NCBI GenBank assembly: GCA_038254545.1
Contig: JBBSGB010000009.1
Location: forward strand, 1 to 64,000
Origin: CAHJXF01 sp038254545
Lineage (GTDB): Bacteria; Pseudomonadota; Gammaproteobacteria; Burkholderiales; Burkholderiaceae_D
Direction of reading: 5' to 3'
Length of the DNA: 64,000 nt
Shown here: piece by piece, positions 49,996-59,464 of the stretch
How positions within the stretch are numbered: the stretch's first letter is position 1
Layout of the letters: every line of letters starts with the position of its first letter
Notes under the pieces: model-generated
The model's database searches: none
Told to the model about the DNA's origin: nothing
The model's input: only the letters and a program-made list of their open reading frames with translations
Program-made: the position numbers and the translations under genes

Positions 49996-51003
49996 CTAAG
50001 CCCGACCCTTGCGCGCGTCGGGGTTGACCACGTTGACGGGTTCGCCTGCAACGTACGCGAGGATGTTTCCGAACGCGGCCGAGAACATGGCTTCGTAGCT
50101 GCTTTTCTCGACGAAACCGATGTGCGGGGTGCAGACCACTTTTTCCATGCGCAATAGCGGCTGGCCGGCGAGTGGCGGTTCCGATTCGAACACGTCGACC
50201 GCCGCGAGTCCGGGTCGCGAACCGTTGAGCGCCTTGATCAACGCGCCTTGCGCGATCAGCTCGGCGCGGCTGGTGTTGACCAGGAGCGCAGTCGGCTTCA
50301 TCGCCTGCAGGTCGTCGAGCGTGACGATGCCGCGCGTCTCATCGGTCAATCGCAGATGCAGCGAGATCACGTCGCAGGTCGAGAAGAACGCGTGGCGATC
50401 GGCCGCGACGTCCAGCAGTTGTTCGCGCGCGGCTTCGCGCGAGTGCTCGCGACCCCACACCATCACGTTCATGCCGAAGGCCGTGCCGTAGCCCGCAACC
50501 ATGCGGCCGATCTTGCCGAAACCCCAGATGCCGAGGGTCTTGCCGGCGAGCAATTCGCCCAGGCCGTGATTGGGCGGATCGCTCGCGCTCTTCAGGCCGC
50601 TCTGTTGCCACACGCCATGCTTGAGGTTGGCGATGTATTGCGGGAGACGCCGCATCGCCGCCATGGTCAGCGCCCAGGTGAGCTCGGCCGCCGCGGCGGG
50701 AGCGCCGGCGCCATCGACCACTACCACGCCGCGTTCGGTGCAGGCGGCCAGGTCGATGTGCGCACCGGCGCGGCCGGTCTGCGAAATAAGCTTCAGTCTG
50801 GGAAGCTTGGCGAGCAGCTCGCGGGTGATGCGCGTGCGCTCGCGGATCAGCACCAGCGCTTCCGAATCCGCCAGCCGCACACCGAGCTGGCCCGCGCCCT
50901 TGACGGTGTTGTTGAAGACCTTGACCTCGTGGCCGCGCAGCATGCGGAAGCATTCGAGCTTGCGAACCGCGTCCTGATAATCGTCGAGGATGGCTATCTT
51001 CAT
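49996..51003 (-). CDS. D-2-hydroxyacid dehydrogenase family protein
   Basis: The 335-residue enzyme has the NAD-binding GIWGFGKIGRMVAGYGTAFGM at about 155 and a conserved catalytic set: Arg in VNTSRAELI, Glu in VFESEPPL and His in TPHIGF. The N-terminal half is a substrate domain. It interconverts 2-hydroxy and 2-oxo acids with NAD(P)H. It converges on the IorAB/binding-protein operon with 9 bases between stops, so a link through 2-oxo acids is plausible but unproven. A general family label is the safe choice. Confidence 0.87.
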   Translation of the reverse strand: MKIAILDDYQDAVRKLECFRMLRGHEVKVFNNTVKGAGQLGVRLADSEALVLIRERTRITRELLAKLPRLKLISQTGRAGAHIDLAACTERGVVVVDGAGAPAAAAELTWALTMAAMRRLPQYIANLKHGVWQQSGLKSASDPPNHGLGELLAGKTLGIWGFGKIGRMVAGYGTAFGMNVMVWGREHSREAAREQLLDVAADRHAFFSTCDVISLHLRLTDETRGIVTLDDLQAMKPTALLVNTSRAELIAQGALIKALNGSRPGLAAVDVFESEPPLAGQPLLRMEKVVCTPHIGFVEKSSYEAMFSAAFGNILAYVAGEPVNVVNPDARKGRA

Positions 51004-51147
51004 TGAGCGTGACGTGGCGTGCGAGATCGCGGTCCGCGAGGCTGCGGGAACCCTCTGCTATGGTACATTCCACGACCCCGCTCGGCGTACTTGTATGGCA
51101 ATGCATTGATCGCGGCACTCTCGATCGCGAATCCGTGGAGAACGAAG

Positions 51148-53013
<1,866 letters not shown>

Positions 53014-53036
53014 TGCCGCGCCGTTTCAACCAGCAA

Positions 53037-53057
53037 GGGCGCCGCGGCGCCCTTTTT
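53037..53057 (+). terminator. Rho-independent terminator of pckG
   Basis: GGGCGCC-GC-GGCGCCC makes a seven-base-pair perfect stem, followed by TTTTT. It starts 24 bases after the pckG stop. Confidence 0.85.
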
Positions 53058-53103
53058 ATTTCGGCCCGGCAAGCTCTCGGATATCTCGCACGCTTCCGAC
53101 GCG

Positions 53104-54261
53104 CTATTTGAAGCCTTCTGGCTTCAGGTCGACGTTGCCCGGCATCTCACGCTGAACGGCATTGTTGCTTCGCACGCCCGGAACGTCGGGGAGTGAGCCG
53201 GGCCCGGCGAAGACGTTGCCGTTGATGTTGACGGTTCTCGTTCCCGGCGAGAGGAAGATGAAACGCGCTGCGCTGGGACGCTGGCTGATGAAAGTATTGC
53301 CCTTGGCGACGAACTCGCTCTTGGCCTCGGACAGGCCTTCCTCACCGTACGAAACGAGCGTACCGTTTTCGGACGACGGTCCCTTCTGGAAAATGTTGAA
53401 TGCCAGGATTACCTGACCGCCGTTGGGGAAGTCCGCCTCATAGCTCGCGCGGCCATCGGACTCGTCCGCGAAGCGATTGTCGGTGAGGATGGAGATCGCG
53501 GCGCGGCTCTTGAGGTTGTGGCCGACGATGGCGTGGTGAAGGTAGCTTTGCTTGACCGTGAGCTTCGCGACGGCGCCGACATAGAGATTGTGCGTGTGCC
53601 CTTCACCCTCGCCGTTGCGCGCGAACTCACAATGCTCGACGGTGATGTCGCTGGTGGGATTGGCGCCGCTCAAGAGGCCGTTCTCGTTGTCGTGCAGATA
53701 GGCATTGCGCAAGTTAAAGTTGCGCCCCTCGACACGTATCGCCGCGCCGTTGCGATCGGCCACGCGCGCGCCCGACATCTCGACGTTTTCAATGGTGACA
53801 TCGTCGCCGCGAACGACCCAGATCGCCTTGCCCTGCGCATCGCGACCTTCGGCGCGAATATGCGGTCGCGGTTCGGCACCCACGATCCTGATGCGGCTCG
53901 CGTTCCACACCGCGACGTCGCCACGATAATCGCCCGACCCGATTTCGATCGTGTCGCCGTCGCGTGCAGCCGATGCGGCCGCGCTCGGTGTGGCGAACTC
54001 GCCCGAGGGACCCACGCGCAAGATGCGTCCGACGGTTTCGAGGGACGCCTGCGCGCGTGCCTGCGCCAATCCCGGAGCGCCCGATGGGAGCGGAGGGCGA
54101 GCGGGCAACAGGCGCGCGTCGACGGCTTCGGCACGCGTGACCCCAAGCGTGATCCCGACGGTGATCCAGAGCGTCAGCCCCAGCGCCAACCGCCGAGTCA
54201 ATCGCTGCGTCAATCGAACAAACAGGACGATTGCATCAGCGATCGTCGACAGGCTCTTCAT
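53104..54261 (-). CDS. Exported right-handed beta-helix repeat protein
   Basis: The 385-residue protein has a signal peptide (hydrophobic LALGLTLWITVGITLGV, cleavage near AEA). The rest is a beta-helix of short turns: DDVTIENVEMSGARV, RNFNLRNAYLHDN, SDITVEHCEFARNG, LTVKQSYLHHAIVG and VNINGNVFAG. Such repeats occur in pectate-lyase-like and other carbohydrate-active or surface proteins. No catalytic residue pattern can be identified, so it may be a lyase, an epimerase or a binding protein. It converges on pckG with about 90 bases and the terminator between them. The 273 bases upstream to livG contain no call I would make. Confidence 0.75.
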   Translation of the reverse strand: MKSLSTIADAIVLFVRLTQRLTRRLALGLTLWITVGITLGVTRAEAVDARLLPARPPLPSGAPGLAQARAQASLETVGRILRVGPSGEFATPSAAASAARDGDTIEIGSGDYRGDVAVWNASRIRIVGAEPRPHIRAEGRDAQGKAIWVVRGDDVTIENVEMSGARVADRNGAAIRVEGRNFNLRNAYLHDNENGLLSGANPTSDITVEHCEFARNGEGEGHTHNLYVGAVAKLTVKQSYLHHAIVGHNLKSRAAISILTDNRFADESDGRASYEADFPNGGQVILAFNIFQKGPSSENGTLVSYGEEGLSEAKSEFVAKGNTFISQRPSAARFIFLSPGTRTVNINGNVFAGPGSLPDVPGVRSNNAVQREMPGNVDLKPEGFK

Positions 54262-54534
54262 TCAGAATCTCCAGAGGAATCGGAATTGTGTCTCGCGTGG
54301 CAACGCGGAAATTAACTGGTAATGCGCACTTCGTCACGCCTTTGCATTTTGCGTGTCGGTCTTTCGCACGCGGCAATCGGGCGACAGTAACGCAACGATC
54401 GCGCTGGCAGCGTTGCAGCGCACGAGCAGCCAGCAATCAGGGTTTGCGCGCATCCAGCCATCGCATGAATGCTGCTACGCTCCTTGCTCCTTCGAGCCCC
54501 CTTTTTTTTGCAACGATCGTCGTTCCCGACCTTG

Positions 54535-55347
54535 ATGACTCAAACGATAGACGATCGCGCCTCGAGTTCGACAGCGAACGGCGCCGTGATCCTCGAGACG
54601 CGCGGACTTCGCAAGGAGTTCAAGGGTTTCGTTGCGGTCAACGACGTATCGATCTCGGTCAAGCGCGGCGAGATCCACGCGCTAATCGGACCCAATGGCG
54701 CGGGCAAGACGACCTTCTTCAACCTGCTGACGAAGTTTTTGCCGCCCACGGCCGGGGAGATCGTCTACAACGGCGTCGACATCACGCATGAGAATCCGCC
54801 GCAGACCGCGCGTCGCGGCATCGTGCGGTCGTTTCAGATCTCCGCGGTCTTTCCGCACATGACCGTGCTCGAGAACGTGCGCGTCGCATTGCAGAGAAAC
54901 CTCGGGACCTCGTTCTATTTCTGGAAGCCCGAGAGTTCGCTGGCGCAATTGAACGATCGCGCGCTGCAGCTTCTGGCCGAGGTCGGGCTCGAATCGTTCG
55001 CCGACAGGCTGACGGTGGAATTGGCCTACGGCCGCAAGCGCGCGCTCGAGATCGCAACCACGCTCGCTCTCGAACCCGAGCTGATGCTGCTCGATGAACC
55101 CACGCAGGGGATGGGGCACGAGGACGTGGGCCGCGTGACCGAACTGATACGCAAGGTGTCGGCCAATCGCACCATCCTGATGGTCGAACACAACATGAAC
55201 GTGGTCTCGTCGATCGCCAACACGATTACGGTGCTCGCGCGCGGCTCGGTGCTCGCCGAGGGACCTTATGCGGTCGTGTCCAGGCATCCGAAGGTGGTCG
55301 AGGCCTACATGGGCACCGCCGACGCGGTGCTGCAAGGGGCGCATTGA
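54535..55347 (+). CDS. livG: Branched-chain amino-acid-type ABC transporter, ATPase LivG
   Basis: The 270-residue ATPase has Walker A GPNGAGKTTFFNLL, the LivG-specific RSFQISAVFPHMTVLENV, a signature region ELAYGRKRALEIATTLA that lacks the usual LSGG but matches LivG, Walker B LMLLDEPTQGM and a switch His in VEHNMNVV. With LivF it drives import through LivH/LivM. ATG 54535 is chosen because the upstream in-frame leader is hydrophobic and not conserved. It is followed directly by livF (TGA then ATG with no gap). The substrate may be amino acids, amides or aromatic acids. Confidence 0.9.
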   Translation: MTQTIDDRASSSTANGAVILETRGLRKEFKGFVAVNDVSISVKRGEIHALIGPNGAGKTTFFNLLTKFLPPTAGEIVYNGVDITHENPPQTARRGIVRSFQISAVFPHMTVLENVRVALQRNLGTSFYFWKPESSLAQLNDRALQLLAEVGLESFADRLTVELAYGRKRALEIATTLALEPELMLLDEPTQGMGHEDVGRVTELIRKVSANRTILMVEHNMNVVSSIANTITVLARGSVLAEGPYAVVSRHPKVVEAYMGTADAVLQGAH

Positions 55348-56067
55348 ATGAGCGTGCTGGCCATCGAGGACCTGAACGCGTGGTACGGCGAGTCACACAT
55401 CCTGCACGGCGTCGATTTCTCCGTCGAGACCGGCGAGGTGGTCACGCTGCTCGGGCGCAATGGCTCGGGACGGACTACGACGCTGCGCGCGATCATGGGG
55501 CTGGTGGGCCGTCGCGGCGGATCGATCAAGATCGGCGGCGAGGAAACTGTCAGGCTCGCATCGCATCGCATCGCGCGCATGGGCATCGGCTATTGCCCTG
55601 AGGAGCGCGGCATCTTCTCGACCCTGTCTGCCGAAGAAAATCTTCTGCTGCCGCCCGCACTCAAAAGCCACGCCTCGGGATTGATCGGGGAGTCCATGCC
55701 GGTCGCCGATATCTACGCGATGTTTCCCAATCTGGAGGAGCGCGCCGCGAGTCCGGGGACACGCCTGTCGGGCGGCGAGCAGCAAATGCTCGCGGTCGCG
55801 CGCATCCTGCGCACCGGTGCGCGATTGTTGTTGCTCGACGAAATCTCCGAAGGCCTCGCGCCGGTGATCGTGCAGAAACTGGGCGAGGTGATCCGCACCT
55901 TGAAGCAGAAGGGCTACACGGTCGTTCTGGTCGAGCAGAATTTCCGGTTCGCGGCTCCGCTTGCGGATCGCTTCTATGTCATGGAGCACGGAAAGATCGT
56001 GAAGCGATTCGAGCAGGCCGAATTGGAAAGCAACATGGACATGTTGCATGAGTATCTGGGTGTGTAG
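55348..56067 (+). CDS. livF: Branched-chain amino-acid-type ABC transporter, ATPase LivF
   Basis: The 239-residue partner ATPase of LivG has the Walker A loop as GRNGSGRTTT, with Arg42 where nearly all ABC ATPases have the catalytic-site lysine. The signature RLSGGEQQMLAVARIL, Walker B LLLLDEISEGL and the LVEQNF switch region are intact. The Lys-to-Arg change lies in a codon (CGG) read cleanly from the sequence. Arg variants occur in some LivF-like proteins and may still bind ATP weakly; LivG would then provide the main hydrolysis site. The gene abuts livG with no spacer. Confidence 0.9.
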   Translation: MSVLAIEDLNAWYGESHILHGVDFSVETGEVVTLLGRNGSGRTTTLRAIMGLVGRRGGSIKIGGEETVRLASHRIARMGIGYCPEERGIFSTLSAEENLLLPPALKSHASGLIGESMPVADIYAMFPNLEERAASPGTRLSGGEQQMLAVARILRTGARLLLLDEISEGLAPVIVQKLGEVIRTLKQKGYTVVLVEQNFRFAAPLADRFYVMEHGKIVKRFEQAELESNMDMLHEYLGV

Positions 56068-56101
56068 AACCAAGCCCCTTTTTTGAGGAACGGAGAAAGA
56101 C

Positions 56102-57313
56102 ATGAAACTGAAGGTCCTAGCAGGTGCGCTGGCAATGGCCGGCATGACGATGGCGGGCAGCGCGCAGGCCCAGTATTCCGGCGATGTCATCCGGATCGGT
56201 TTCATCACCGACATATCGGGGCTCTACTCCGACATCGACGGCCAGGGCGGCGTCGAGGCCATCAAAATGGCGATCGCCGACATGGGCGGCAGCATCAACG
56301 GCAAGAAGATCGAGCTGTTGACGGCCGACCACCAGAACAAGGCCGACGTCGCCGTGAGCAAGGCGCGCGAGTGGTTCGATACGCAGGGCCTCGACATGCT
56401 GATCGGTGGGACCAACTCCGGCACCGCCATCGCGATGGCAAAAGTCGCGGCCGAGAAGAAGAAACCTTTTCTGGCCGTCGGTCCGGGCTCGAACCGCCTG
56501 ACTAACGAAGATTGCACGCCGTACACGATTCACTATGCGTACGACACGGTCGCATTGGCCCAGGTGTCGGGTTCCCAGATCGTCAAGAATGGCGGCAAGA
56601 GCTGGTACTTCCTGACGGCCGACTATGCCTTCGGCAGCTCGCTCGAAAAAGATGCGACCGAGGTCGTCAAGGCCAATGGCGGCACGGTGGTGGGTTCGGT
56701 TCGCCACCCGTTGTCGGCGTCGGATTTCTCGTCATTCCTGTTGCAGGCGCAGTCATCGAAGGCGCAGATCCTCGGCCTTGCCAACGCGGGCGGTGACACG
56801 ATCAACTCGATCAAGGCCGCCAAGGAATTCGGCGTGACCAAGACGATGAAGGTCGCTGCGCTCCTGGTCTTCATCAACGACGTGCACAGTCTCGGATTGC
56901 CGACGGCGCAAGGTCTGCTCGCTACCGACAGCTGGTATTGGGACAAGGACGCCGACAGTCGCGCCTGGTCGAAGCGCTATTTCGAAAAGATGAAGAAGGA
57001 ACCGTCGAGCCTGCAGGCCGCCGACTATTCGGTGACGTCGTTCTATTTGAATGCCGTCAAGGCTGCGGGTACGGACGATGGCGACAAGCTCATGGCGCAG
57101 ATGAAGAAGTCGAAGGTCAACGACTTCTACGCCAAGGACGGCTACGTACGCGCCGACGGCCGCATGATCCACGAGATGTATCTTCTCGAGGTCAAGGCGC
57201 AGAACGAATCGAAGTATCCGTGGGACTACTACAAGCTCGTGACCAAGGTCCCGGGTGACCAGGCGTTCCTTTCAGCATCAAAATCCGTGTGCCCGTTGCT
57301 CAAGAAATCCTGA
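56102..57313 (+). CDS. livK: Branched-chain amino-acid-type ABC transporter, periplasmic receptor (LivK-like)
   Basis: The 403-residue receptor has a signal peptide ending GSAQA (about residue 23), then VIRIGFITDISGLYSDIDGQGG, VEAIKMAIADMGG, and LTADHQNKADVAVSKAREWFD. This type I fold binds an amino acid or similar acid between two lobes. GGAG lies before ATG 56102. It differs from the orphan receptor at 48.8 kb in size and sequence, so the two probably serve different ligands. A hairpin terminator follows, separating it from the permease genes and probably giving more receptor than permease. Confidence 0.9.
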   Translation: MKLKVLAGALAMAGMTMAGSAQAQYSGDVIRIGFITDISGLYSDIDGQGGVEAIKMAIADMGGSINGKKIELLTADHQNKADVAVSKAREWFDTQGLDMLIGGTNSGTAIAMAKVAAEKKKPFLAVGPGSNRLTNEDCTPYTIHYAYDTVALAQVSGSQIVKNGGKSWYFLTADYAFGSSLEKDATEVVKANGGTVVGSVRHPLSASDFSSFLLQAQSSKAQILGLANAGGDTINSIKAAKEFGVTKTMKVAALLVFINDVHSLGLPTAQGLLATDSWYWDKDADSRAWSKRYFEKMKKEPSSLQAADYSVTSFYLNAVKAAGTDDGDKLMAQMKKSKVNDFYAKDGYVRADGRMIHEMYLLEVKAQNESKYPWDYYKLVTKVPGDQAFLSASKSVCPLLKKS

Positions 57314-57328
57314 TCGGGCTCGTGCAGG

Positions 57329-57359
57329 ATCATCGGTGCCGTGAGGCGCCGATGATTTT
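57329..57359 (+). terminator. Hairpin terminator between livK and livH
   Basis: ATCATCGGTGCC and GGCGCCGATGAT pair (one G-T wobble) across a GTGA loop, followed by TTTT. It may cut transcription partially, lowering livHM expression relative to livK. Confidence 0.75.
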
Positions 57360-57395
57360 GCGCATGACCGCACTCTCCGGCGCTTCTCTTTCCGT

Positions 57396-58283
57396 ATGAC
57401 TGAAATCTTCGGCATTCCGGTTCAGGCTTTCCTGGGGCAGTTGCTGCTGGGACTCGTCAACGGCTCGTTCTATGCGTTGTTGTCGCTGGGTCTCGCCGTG
57501 ATTTTCGGCTTGCTCGGCATCGTAAATTTCGCGCATGGCGCGCTCTACATGATGGGGGCTTTTGCCGCCTGGATCATGTTGGACAGCTTCGGGATCAATT
57601 ACTGGTTCGCGCTCGTGCTTGCGCCCCTGCTGATCGCAGTGCTCGGCATCGTGATCGAGCGTCTGCTGCTGAAACACCTCTACAAGCTCGACCCGCTATA
57701 TGGCTTGCTGCTGACTTTCGGCCTTGCGTTGATTGCCGAAGGCTTGTTCATCCATCAATTCGGCGTGTCCGGGCAATCCTATAGCGTCCCCGAAGCATTG
57801 TCGGGCTCGACGGACATTGGATTCATGACTCTTCCCAACTATCGCGCGTGGGTCGTACTCGCGTCGATGGTGGTCTGTTTTGCGACCTGGTTCCTGATTG
57901 AGAAGACCCGACTCGGATCCACATTGCGCGCCGCGACCGAGAACGCACCGCTGGTTCAGGCTTTCGGGGTCAACGTGCCGGTAATGGTGATGTGCACTTA
58001 CGGTGCAGGAGCGGCACTCGCTGCCTTGGCCGGGGTGCTCGCCGCGCCGGTCATCCAAGTCACGCCGCTGATGGGATCGAACCTGATCATCGTGGTCTTT
58101 GCCGTCGTCGTGATCGGCGGCATGGGGTCGATTCTCGGCTCGATCGTCACCGGGCTCGCGCTCGGGCTCGTCGAGGGATTGACGCGTGTGTTCTATCCGG
58201 AAGCATCGAACGTCGTCGTCTTCGTCATCATGATCGTCGTGCTGATCATTCGTCCGGCGGGTCTTTTCGGAAAGGGCGCCTGA
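57396..58283 (+). CDS. livH: Branched-chain amino-acid-type ABC transporter, permease LivH
   Basis: The 295-residue permease has about eight helices and the LivH-specific NGSFYALLSLGLAVIFGLLGIVNFAHGALYMMGA, with the EAA-type stretch TRLGSTLRAATENAPLVQAFGV. It forms the channel with LivM. ATG 57396 is the only good start. The gene lies after the hairpin terminator and one base from livM (TGA, C, then GTG), so the two permeases are translated together. Confidence 0.9.
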   Translation: MTEIFGIPVQAFLGQLLLGLVNGSFYALLSLGLAVIFGLLGIVNFAHGALYMMGAFAAWIMLDSFGINYWFALVLAPLLIAVLGIVIERLLLKHLYKLDPLYGLLLTFGLALIAEGLFIHQFGVSGQSYSVPEALSGSTDIGFMTLPNYRAWVVLASMVVCFATWFLIEKTRLGSTLRAATENAPLVQAFGVNVPVMVMCTYGAGAALAALAGVLAAPVIQVTPLMGSNLIIVVFAVVVIGGMGSILGSIVTGLALGLVEGLTRVFYPEASNVVVFVIMIVVLIIRPAGLFGKGA

Positions 58284-58284
58284 C

Positions 58285-59241
58285 GTGCGTCTCGAGTCGC
58301 GGTCACCGTTCGCCGTCGCGGCCTATGCCCTCTTGGTCGTATTGGCGCTCGCGGCGCCCTTCATCGGCCTCTATCCCGTTCTGGTGATGAAGGTATTGTG
58401 CTTCGCGATCTTCGCGTGCGCCTTCAATTTGCTGCTGGGGTTTACCGGTCTGCTTTCGTTTGGGCACGCCGCATTCTTCGGCGGGGCTGCGTATGCGACC
58501 GGCTGGATCGTGAAGTCGATGAACGTCACGCCGGAGCTCGGGCTGCTCTTCGGAGTTCTGATCGCGGCTGCAATGGGCCTGGTGGTGGGCGCGATCGCGA
58601 TTCGACGCCAGGGCATCTACTTTGCGATGATCACGCTCGCGCTCGCGCAAATGGTGTTTTTCGTCTGCCTGCAAGTGCCGTTCACGCACGGTGAAGACGG
58701 ACTGCAGGGGGTTCCGCGCGGCAGGCTCTTCGGCATGATTTCGCTCGAGTCGAACACCAGCATGTATTACTTCGTGCTCGTCGTGTTCGTCGCGGTGTTC
58801 CTGTTCATCCGCCGCATCGTCCACTCGCCCTTCGGTCAGGTCCTTAAGGCGATCCGGGAGAACGAGCCGCGGGCGATTTCGCTCGGATATGCCGTCGATC
58901 GGTACAAGCTACTTGCGTTCGTTCTTTCGACCGCTCTCGCCGGACTGGCGGGCTCGCTGAAAGCGCTGGTGGTGCAATTGGCGACCCTAACCGATGTGCA
59001 ATGGCAAATGTCGGGCGAGGTCATTCTCATGACCCTGCTCGGTGGCTTGGGCACGTTCTTCGGCCCTGTCCTGGGGGCGGGTATCGTGATATCGCTTCAG
59101 GACGTCCTCGCCGACCGCGTCGGTTCGTGGGTGACGGTCATCATCGGCGCGATCTTCGTGGTCTGCGTCCTCCTCTTTCGCCGCGGCATTGTGGGAGAGT
59201 TCGAAGCCTTTCGGACCAAGCGCCACGGCAAGCCCGAATAG
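58285..59241 (+). CDS. livM: Branched-chain amino-acid-type ABC transporter, permease LivM
   Basis: The 318-residue permease has about nine helices. It carries LLGFTGLLSFGHAAFFGGAAY, VGAIAIRRQGIYFAMITLALAQMVFF, and the coupling segment VLKAIRENEPRAISLGYAVDRYK, all typical for LivM. It starts at GTG 58285, preceded by AAAGGG. The end at 59241 is followed by about 220 bases containing a parS site before mnmG. With LivH, LivG, LivF and LivK it makes a complete importer, and the orphan receptor at 48.8 kb could share it. Confidence 0.9.
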   Translation: MRLESRSPFAVAAYALLVVLALAAPFIGLYPVLVMKVLCFAIFACAFNLLLGFTGLLSFGHAAFFGGAAYATGWIVKSMNVTPELGLLFGVLIAAAMGLVVGAIAIRRQGIYFAMITLALAQMVFFVCLQVPFTHGEDGLQGVPRGRLFGMISLESNTSMYYFVLVVFVAVFLFIRRIVHSPFGQVLKAIRENEPRAISLGYAVDRYKLLAFVLSTALAGLAGSLKALVVQLATLTDVQWQMSGEVILMTLLGGLGTFFGPVLGAGIVISLQDVLADRVGSWVTVIIGAIFVVCVLLFRRGIVGEFEAFRTKRHGKPE

Positions 59242-59387
59242 GGGCTTCGCCGGTCGCTTCGGCCAATCCCTCGGCGTCGCGCTCCGCTCGATCGCACTTG
59301 TCCGGAACCCATGCGGAGCGATGGGCCTATTGGAGTCTGTTTCGTGGAGAGCAAGTGCTTACCATGGGCTTGGGCTTGCCCGCTTTT

Positions 59388-59403
59388 TGTTTCACGTGAA
59401 ACC
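59388..59403. promoter_or_regulatory. parS: parS centromere site 1
   Basis: TGTTTCACGTGAAACC is the chromosomal parS palindrome (consensus TGTTTCACGTGAAACA). It lies about 60 bases upstream of mnmG. ParB, encoded at 62966-63856, should load here and spread. Confidence 0.93.
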
Positions 59404-59464
59404 AAGAGATGGCGCGTGGCGTCCGGAAGCTGGATAATCGCGCCTTCTTCACGAGGCGTTCATC

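Noticed and set aside
54489..54497. T8 run upstream of livG as a terminator
   Set aside because: It follows a C run but has no pairing stem, and no plus-strand gene ends before it.
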